Shown in pieces: positions 56,401 to 64,000 of a stretch of DNA of 64,000 nucleotides (the first letter of the stretch is position 1; the number at the start of each line of letters is the position of its first letter). Made by a program: the position numbers and the translations under genes. The stretch lies in assembly GCA_027625915.1 (NCBI GenBank), contig JANTQA010000015.1, forward strand, positions 11,313,001 to 11,377,000. Direction: 5' to 3'. Source of the stretch: Anaeramoeba flamelloides. Its lineage: Eukaryota; Metamonada; Anaeramoebidae. A model generated the notes under the pieces. It ran no database searches. It worked only from the letters and a program-made list of their open reading frames with translations, and was not told where the DNA came from.

Positions 56401-59400
56401 TATGGTAATTTCTATATGGATTTGCGTTATTGAAGAGATAAAGTAGTAGATAAAATTTTGAGAATCCTATGGTTCAAATTTTCTAATGAATTATTTGATG
56501 ATATTGTTGGGGATAGGTTTATTAGAACTTTAGTTTTTGGTCTAAAAATTCTCAAATTGAATTTTCTTGTAATTTGATGTTTTGTTTTTTAAATTTTAAT
56601 TGACAATATTAAATGATTTTTTTCAAATGTTAACACAAACGAGAGGAAAAAAAAAAGGAGAACAACAATAAAATCAAGAAATTGGATTGTTTCAAATTCA
56701 TTTCAAAGAATTGATCGCAAATTAAATATAAAAAAATCCTTTTTGTTAATCTAATATTTTGGAGAATTGAAAAATTGAAAATGGAAGGGGAAAATTAAAA
56801 AAAAAGAAACAGGTTATCAATTAAATGGGAAATTTGTAATTTTTTTAATTAAGAGACTGATATTCTCTTTATTTAGGAAAAAAAAGCTTCTTATTTTTTT
56901 TTTTTTATTCCTTACGTTTCATTGAAATCCCAAACATTTGCCTAGTACTGTAAACAATATTATAATTTTTTTCTTTAAAAATGAAGTAAATTAAACACCA
57001 AAAAAGATGAGGAACAAACCTATGCTAATTTCAAATTCAAATACCAATCACAGATATTTTTAAAAACATTTTTCGGAATATTGATATTTGAAATTTAAGA
57101 ACTACGTTTGCAATTGAAATTTGATGACGTGTGTAAAAAAAGAGGATTCTGATGGTTGGAAAATTTCACAATTATTTCTTCAGCTAGATTTAATAAGTAA
57201 AAAATAACATTTTTTGCATAAATAAAATTTTCTCTCCTTATATCTCGAAATGACAAAGAAGGTTGCGCAAAAATTAGACTTTTGAGAATATTTCTTTTTA
57301 GTGAAAGTGGCAAACCTTATGACCTTGTTGAGGAGTTTCTTTTATTTATTTTTAACTTCTGAGTTAATTTGAGAAGGTTTGAAAAATTGTTCTAAAAAGT
57401 TAAAAGTGTGAAAATTGGCAATTTTTGATCATAATTACTTTGTTATCTCCTACAAAGAGACATTTTTCGATAATAAGTAAATGCATTGTATTTTATCAAA
57501 TCCTCTAAAATTCTCATTTCCTAAAAACAAAAGATCATTTTTTTTTCAACTGGAATAATAATTTATTTTTTTAAAAATAAAAAAACCAACTAATTTTATG
57601 AATTTAATTTCCAATAGATCCTTGAATGAAAAGCACCACACCTTTCCCACAGCACTCAACCCAATTTTCATTGAGACCACCAATTGGGTATTGAGAAATG
57701 ATCCAAATAAAAAAAAATTTTATCAAGAAATACACAAAAAATTTTTTGTGTATGGCATGGGCAATTCTGTTCAAAATATAATTCTGAGAAGTACTCCCCT
57801 CAAGTCCATGGTGTGGAGGGGGGGGGGGGGTTCAATTTAAGAAATAGTAAAAAAGATCCAAAAAAAAATAAACCAAAATCACAAACCCCTTTATAATAAT
57901 CTATACAGCCCTTCCAACCCTACCTTGAAAATTTATAAGAAAACCTAGAAATAAATTTTCTATTCTGAAAATTTATTTTGTTCAATAAACAGTAAAAAGG
58001 TTATTAAAGCATATCATAAACTGTAAAATTTATAATAAAAGATTAAAAAGAAGTTATCCATTTTTTGGTTTTAGAAACTGAAATAAATCCATAAAAAAAC
58101 TTTCATTAACAATGGATCTTCAATTTCCAAAATTGTAAAAATCTCAGATTTAAAAGCAATGATCGAAAAATATTTTCAAGTTTCAATGGTTTCTATTGTT
58201 TCTTTTCTTGAGAAAATTTAATTGTTATCTTGGTTTTTACAAAAAAAAAAAAACTCTTATGAAGTAAGAGAAGTTGAAATTTTTATCATTATGATCGAAA
58301 TTGAATTTTCTATTTCACAAAACAAAACAATTTTATCATAGACAGCCAATTTTGATGTATTATAATATTTCTCTATATGGCTGGAACGGATTAATTATTT
58401 GTGGAGACAATGCAACAATTCAACGTAACCAAATGGTCAAAAATCATTGGCAATGTGATCTTTTGTAGTTAGGGCTATTTATTGAGAATGTTTGAAATGA
58501 CTTTCATTTTTTAGGCAAGGAAATCTTGTGGTGTGTTTTTCTTTTTTACCATCCTTAATAAGGGTTCTAGAGTACGTATCTCAATTTTTCTTTTTCATTT
58601 TTTATTCATAAAAAAAATGAAGAAAAATGATTTTTCGATCCAAATTGGAGAATATTTTAAAGATCATTCCTTTAGATTTTAAATGAGATTGGTTCAAAAC
58701 GTCTTGAGACAAATTGATCAATTGCCAAACGTAGTCCTTAAATGGGATAAAAATTCAATTGATTATCATTTTTTAATTCTGAAATTCCATTTCATTTAGG
58801 ATCTTAGTTCACCGATGAGTGAATATGTACAATATAAAAAAGGACAAACCAAACAAATAAATAGAGAGCAAAAATTTCAATAATTATTCATTTGAATTTA
58901 TTCGAGAAAAGGAAAAAAAGGAAAGGGAAGAATCCTATGACAATTTTTTCCCATTTATTATTCAAATACCTGGATTTTTTTCGAAATTTTAATTAATTTT
59001 TTTGCAAATAAAAGTACAGAAAACACCAAAGAAGAGGCATTGAAAATTTGTGCAGACTAAAAATACAAATTCAATTAAAAGGCTATTTAAAACAGTTTTG
59101 TTTGTTTGGTTTTGAAAAAATGAGTCAAATTGATTTGTTCTATTAAAAGCAACAAAATCAATGTTGTTTTTTTTCACGGTTATGAAACTTTAGCACACAT
59201 ACACAATTAGAAAAAATAAAAAAAAACAATAAAAAAAAACAAAAATAAAAAGAAAAAAGATAATCTTACAGCACACAAAGGCAAGTAGTCAAAAACCACC
59301 ATGAACTGTCTCCAGATATATGGCGAATCGTACTCTTCTAGACATTTCAGATAAAATGAATTTATTTTATTTTCCTTTTTTGTTTTGTTGAAAAAATTAA

Positions 59401-60101
59401 AAGATTTTTTACAAAAACATACGTGAAAAAGAAAGGAAAGATCAAAATAAAAAAAAGAAATATTACTTTTGAAATATCTCTAGTTTCATGGTTCCTATTC
59501 AAGAAAATATTGGAAAAGAAATAAGCAAAAGTTTGTTGAAAAAAAACAATGAATCAAAAAATAAGAAGTCATGGTATTTTTTTGAAAAAATGCAATCGTT
59601 ACCCTCTTAAAAGAAAAATTCGATCTTTGTATCTACATTGTTTATTAAAGAGAAAAAAAAATAAAGTAATTTGATTTGAAGATTAATGTTATAAAGGTTC
59701 AAGAGTAGGATGAGGTCTTACCTTAATTTTAATAGAAAAAGATACAAAATTAAATGAACACTCCAACCACCACGATCGACATAATCACCCATAAATAAAT
59801 ATTTCTCTTGTGGAAAGTTTGATAATATTTCAATCACATCAAAAAATTGACTTTTGGTTATTACAATTTAAAAGGATAATGGTTTGTTACAAGAAGTAAA
59901 TGTGTTTGTTTTGTTCAAAAAAAAGAGAGAACTTTTTTACCCATGTGTATCACCAACAACATTTATTTTTGAGTCTAAGTAAAGAATAGTATTTTCCTGA
60001 AATAAAATTTCCTGTACTCGTTCAAGGATCTCAATCACTTTATTTTCTTTTGGTAATTTATTTTTCTCAGTTAGGTTGGATAAAAGATCGTCGATGTTCA
60101 T
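53493..60101 (-). CDS. PP2A-like serine/threonine protein phosphatase catalytic subunit
   Basis: Eight exons on the minus strand: 60101-59941, 59850-59722, 59632-59603, 59494-59467, 59374-59270, 56138-56093, 54015-53887 and 53785-53493; 306 aa (PP2A catalytic subunit: 309). Phases agree throughout. It removes phosphate from Ser/Thr using two metal ions. All metal and phosphate ligands are present: GDTHG (D51, H53), GDYVDRG (D76, D79, R80), RGNHE (N108, H109), CVHAGLSP (H161) and RSH (H236). Divergence: HAGLSP instead of HGGLSP, TAPNYS instead of SAPNYC, an insertion around KKESKKNSYEG, and a C-terminus ending NDPYHFN that lacks the YFL tail needed for PP2A carboxymethylation. It is nearest to the PP2A/PP4/PP6 group (WSDP, GSGYLFG, TVW-APNY), but I cannot place it further. 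Exons 3 and 4 are 30 and 28 nt. The stop codon lies 12 bp from a LINE poly-A tail. Confidence 0.92.
54764..55297 (+). mobile_element. Family G element in phosphatase intron 6
   Basis: 534 bp, TAAACTAAAATTCAAAATTT to TTTTTAATTGGGGTTTA, very similar to 21214-21752. It splits a copy of repeat H whose unsplit version is at 41470. Confidence 0.9.
57094..58742. mobile_element. 1.65-kb DNA transposon-like element (copy B), in phosphatase intron 5
   Basis: Left end TTTAAGAACTACGTTTGCAA, right end GCCAAACGTAGTCCTTAAA, inverted repeats of about 25 bp. It is the reverse complement of 31300-33480 minus the family G insertion. A short ORF at 57598-57840 (ETTNWVLRNDPNKKKF, LKSMVWRGGGG) is the best coding trace; MVWRGG loosely recalls the MVWGG motif of Tc1/mariner transposases, which is only suggestive. 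Confidence 0.75.
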
Positions 60102-60855
60102 ATTGAGCAAAAACAAAAGATAAAAAAATAAAAAAAAAGATACGAAATTATTTAATCTTCCAAATTTCGTATGTTTAATATCTTTGATGACAACTAGATT
60201 TTGGGAATAAGTTATTATTAGTTTAAAAACTGAAGTATAATTATTTTTTAAGTTACTAGTAAACAGAAAAGAAATCTTCTCGTAAATCTAATACTGATTC
60301 ATTCAAATAAATTTAATAAAATTTTTATTTCAATTTCCATTTTCGAATCTATTAGGTCAACTTCTAAAACAACTCAAGTGATACAATTTTTTGAAGGTTA
60401 ATCAATTTTACGATGTTTCTTAAATATTTGAAAAAATATATTGTTTTAATCAAAGCTTTGTTAAAAAAAAATGTGTAAAATTATATAATCAAGTTAAAAT
60501 TTCCAGATATTTATTTGAATTTATAGGTATATAAAATTCAAAAACAATTTTACCTTATCTTGAAATTGAAAAAACAAGTTATATTTCTGACTACCACAAG
60601 AATAAATTTACTCTAAAAGTTATTTTTGAAATCAATTATTGTTTTATAAATTTTTGATCCATTTTCCTCATTTTCAAAAACTTTAAAAGCTATAAATTTA
60701 ACTCCTTTCCTGTTTATTTTGTATAAGACTTTAATTTTTTTATTATTATTTTTATTTATTTGGTGTAATTCTATAATTTAAAATTTTTGATTAACTTTCT
60801 TAGAATTTGCCCTTACCAAGAAAAATAATCAATATCTTCATTGGTTTTTAAAATC
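60102..60855. other. Upstream region of the phosphatase gene with a foldback fragment
   Basis: No gene. TTTTTGATCCATTTTCCTCA at about 60651 matches the inner arm of the 2.5-kb foldback (compare 11838), so part of this stretch is a degraded piece of it. Confidence 0.45.
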
Positions 60856-61559
60856 AACTCTTTTTCAAATAAAAGGGAACAAAAAATTTCAAGAATTTTT
60901 CATAATTGAATCAAATTTATTGTAGTATCATTCTACAATCTAAGAAACACTTTAAAACATCAAAAAACACTCAAATTAATCCTTAAAACCCATTAAAACA
61001 AAACAATAAAAATTAAAATTCAATATTTTAAGAAATTGGTTTGACTTTTATATGAAATGAGAAATCTCGATTTTTAAATTGTAAAGAAAAAAAAAATAAA
61101 AAATCAATAATAACCTTTGAACAAGGTGAATTGAGAAAAAGTTCTTTACAAGCTATTGATAATTCTTTACACTTCAAACTTTTGTTCTTGAAAGTCTCAT
61201 TTTCAAGATAAAGTCACAATTCATCTGTAATTTTGTTAGAATTGGTTTTTTCTTTAATTTCTTTTTTCTTTGTTCCATACATCAATACAATAATGGTCTT
61301 TCTTAATTCCTGTATCTAACTCATTCGAAATTAAATTAAAATTGTTTCCATTTTTATACTGGGGGATTATTTCCAAATTGATTTCTTCGTATCTTACTTT
61401 TTTTTTATTTTCCAACTGTTCAATATCCATAAATAAAAAAACAAAAATATAAAAAATGAATAATTAAAATGAAAATCATCAATAAATTATTATCTTATTA
61501 ACAATCACATTCGATGGTATTGATGATTTGAGAGGTGTACCCTTTTGTTTGAAAAAGAT
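60856..61559. repeat. 720-bp dispersed inverted-repeat element, second copy
   Basis: CTCTTTTTCAAATAAAAGGG to CCCTTTTGTTTGAAAAAGAT, matching 43980-44698 along its whole length with scattered substitutions. Confidence 0.85.
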
Positions 61560-62850
61560 TTTCACCTAAAAATTTATATCGTTTGAATTTTTTTTGTTTT
61601 GATTTTTTTTTATCTGAAATTTTAGTTTATTTGATTATAACTTATATTGAAAAATCAGTTTAATAAAATTTTATTTGCTCTTTCCTCAGATTAATATATA
61701 AAAAAATGAAAAAAAAGATTATGGATTGCTGAAATCATTGAAATCTGTAAAAAAAAAAAAAAAAAAAAAAAGGGTAAGGTAAAATATACTTTGGAGATTT
61801 ATCATTGGAAATGGTTTAAATTTGGTTATGGAGTTAAAGTATGTAAAAGATAATTCTTATAAGAAATCATGTTAATATTGAAGTCAAATCAAATTAGTTC
61901 CCAATTGTTTTAATATTACTAGAAATTTGATTAGTTAAAAAGAGGTAGAAAAGTTGATCTAATCAATTTAAACCGATTCTTGTAATATTAAATAACCCAA
62001 GAAATTTAAAAAAAAAATCTAACTTTCTTGATAATTTTACAGTTTGAATAATCAGCCTTCATAATTTAAAGCTACAAGAATATCTTTTTAAAATTCATCG
62101 GGGGATTTAATTTAATTACTAAAAAATTCATATTCTAAAAAAAAATAAAAAAAATAATAAATAAAGTATTATTATGACAAATTATTTACCTATTTTGGAA
62201 TAATATTGATATTACAACTAATTCTATAAAAAAAGATAAAAATAATTAGTCAGTCTTATGTTGATTTATTATAATAATTAAAGTAAATGTTATCAATTTA
62301 TAAATTTGAAACAATAATTACTTTTAGAAGTTATAAATTTTGATTATTTGATATTGAAATACCTTTATTATTTTGATTTCTATCTTAAAGTTTGTAGAAT
62401 AAAATAATAATAAAAAATTTCATAAATCACATTTTTATAGTGATTTTTAGTTGAAAGTTTAATAATTTATTTTACAATAATATTTATTGGATTTTTTATA
62501 GTCATTTGAACCAGTGAATCACAAATATCACTAATATCCTATTACAAAATACTTTAGTTAAAGAGAAATCTATAGTGGCTCTATTCACTTAAGATATTAT
62601 AAACCTTTTATTGAAAAACTCAATTAAATTTTGTTTAATTTATTTCACAACAAATCGTAGCCTGGTTAAAATGATTTTTGAGTTAAACAATCCCACAGAA
62701 AAGATTTTTTGACTGGTATATGACAAGAATAGCAATATTCAAATAAATACTTTCAAGGCTTTTTGGAATTTAAGGGAAAATTAATTCAAATTATTTATTT
62801 TTCATCAAAGTACTAGACTAACTATTTACACCAGGATACAATTAAGCTTG
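61560..62850. other. Intergenic AT-rich sequence
   Basis: No gene recognised; poly-A at about 61748-61770. Confidence 0.5.
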
Positions 62851-64000
62851 ATAAAAAACCTAAAGATCGACTTTAAAGTGATGATTTATCATTTTTAATT
62901 GACGATATTTTTCCCAATTAAATTTTCAGTTTAAGATCTGAATCTTTTTGTTTTGATTCTTAGATCCAAATCTAAAAAAGAAAAATTTCAAAACCCTTTT
63001 ATGATGATGAAATCTCACTTTTAGTAATATCCGAGAGTTTGTATGAAAAAATAACCTTTCAAACTTTAATCTTATTTTAAAATACAAGAAAAATAAATCA
63101 AATATTGAATACTTGAAGATCTAAAAAAATTTATCATTTTTTTTATTCACAAATATTTATTCATTGTCTTGAAATTTAAAAGATAGGGAAATCTTTTTCA
63201 AATAATAAGAGTATAAAAAACAAACTATTATTATTACAATCAGTTATTTGATAATATCTATAATTTTTTTTTTAATTCAAATTCTTAATTTGAATTATTT
63301 TTATTAGTTTGACAATCTTTTAAAAATTGGGAATTAATTATAATTTTTATTAATAAATTTAATCTTTGGGTTATTACTAACTCACTGAAAAATTAAGATT
63401 GGGTCATTAAATATTGATTAATAAATAATCAAATTAAAAAGTATTTCTTTAGATTAGAAGTTGAATTTTCCAGGTTTTCAAAAAGTATTTCTGGAGAATT
63501 TTTAATTCTGTTGTTTGGTTCTTTTTCTGAGATTTTTTGAGTTCAATAAAGAGAAAAAAATGATTTGAATTGTTCATTGAATAAATAAATTATATTGTTA
63601 CAGGTTTAAAATACTTATAGTAATTTTTTTGATGTGGTTGATTTATTATATTAGAGTAATTCTAAAGCTTGGTGAATTTATCTTTAAGGTGTATTTTGGT
63701 AGATTTCCCTTTCGAAAATAATAAGATTTTTTTCTTCTTCTACAAAAATATTTTTTTAGAAATTAATCAAAGATGTTTGAATTTGGAATTTTTTCAAAAA
63801 GGAGAAAAATGGATCAAACTTTTAAAATAAGAATTCATTTCTGAAAAATAGCTCAAAGTGTAAGTTTTTTTTTTGTAGTAATCTTATTTTTTCTACCTTT
63901 TTCAATTTCAAAACACGATAAATATTTTTATGGATTTACTATTAAATTTACTTGAAGATTTTTTATAGTTTACTCTTCCCTTAAACCTGACAGTCAATAA
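62851..64000 (+). mobile_element. Left arm of the foldback element, running off the window
   Basis: Collinear with 24115-25250 (shared CTCACTTTTAGT and CCGAGAGTTTGTATGAA strings, then the ATCAGTTATTTGATAATATC stretch at about 24478 and 63238). The window ends near the expected centre of the element. Confidence 0.7.

Noticed and set aside
57598-57840. 80-codon ORF with LKSMVWRGGGG, considered as a mariner transposase piece
   Set aside because: Only the MVW-GG string fits; no catalytic Asp residues are visible, so it is kept as an unassigned coding trace of the 1.65-kb element.

Overview
This is a strongly AT-rich nuclear fragment from a single-celled eukaryote. Genes have GT-AG introns (donors GTAATT, GTAAAT, GTAAGA and similar), TAA and TGA both act as stops, coding DNA is visibly richer in G+C than its surroundings, and most of the window is non-coding DNA full of short inverted-repeat transposons and LINE pieces. 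Gene content (condensin SMC4, a Sam50-like outer-membrane protein, a typical 2-Cys peroxiredoxin, a TOM1-like seven-helix protein, a PP2A-like phosphatase and a very long ankyrin protein) fits a free-living amoeba or similar protist. I cannot name the species; an amoebozoan or Anaeramoeba-like lineage is a guess from composition and ankyrin style only.

Layout: 1-1.4 kb empty; 1.4-1.8 kb LINE remnant; 2.0-3.7 kb Sam50-like gene (+, 3 exons); 3.7-7.7 kb repeats, including a 5'-truncated LINE carrying three further insertions; 8.1-8.9 kb peroxiredoxin (-, 2 exons); 9-13.2 kb repeats; 13.5 kb small membrane protein gene (+) between two 135-bp direct repeats; 15.4-18.6 kb inverted-repeat elements, one with almost identical 245-bp arms; 18.8-23.7 kb TOM1/TOM3-like gene (-, 3 exons, one 3.9-kb intron); 24.0-27.2 kb a 2.5-kb foldback and another terminal-inverted-repeat element; 27.7-31.2 kb intronless ankyrin gene (-); 31.3-34.7 kb DNA transposon copies; 36.9-47.2 kb SMC4 (+, 8 exons); 48.0-53.5 kb two head-to-head LINEs peppered with 197-bp palindromic elements; 53.5-60.1 kb PP2A-like phosphatase (-, 8 exons, two of them 30 and 28 nt); 60.1-64 kb repeats.

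Several genes become visible only when short exons are joined: the Sam50-like protein (486 aa), the TOM1-like protein (294 aa), the phosphatase (306 aa) and SMC4 (about 1258 aa) all read through in phase with their families' motifs in order. They are ordinary housekeeping or membrane genes and show no operon-like link to each other.

The most unusual content is the repeat landscape: at least eight families of short inverted-repeat elements, nearly all with TA target duplications, nested so that empty and filled sites can be compared inside this one window. One family of 75-100-bp hairpins occurs in arrays joined by a shared linker, and I do not recognise it. All product calls rest on motif recognition by eye; no database search was possible.
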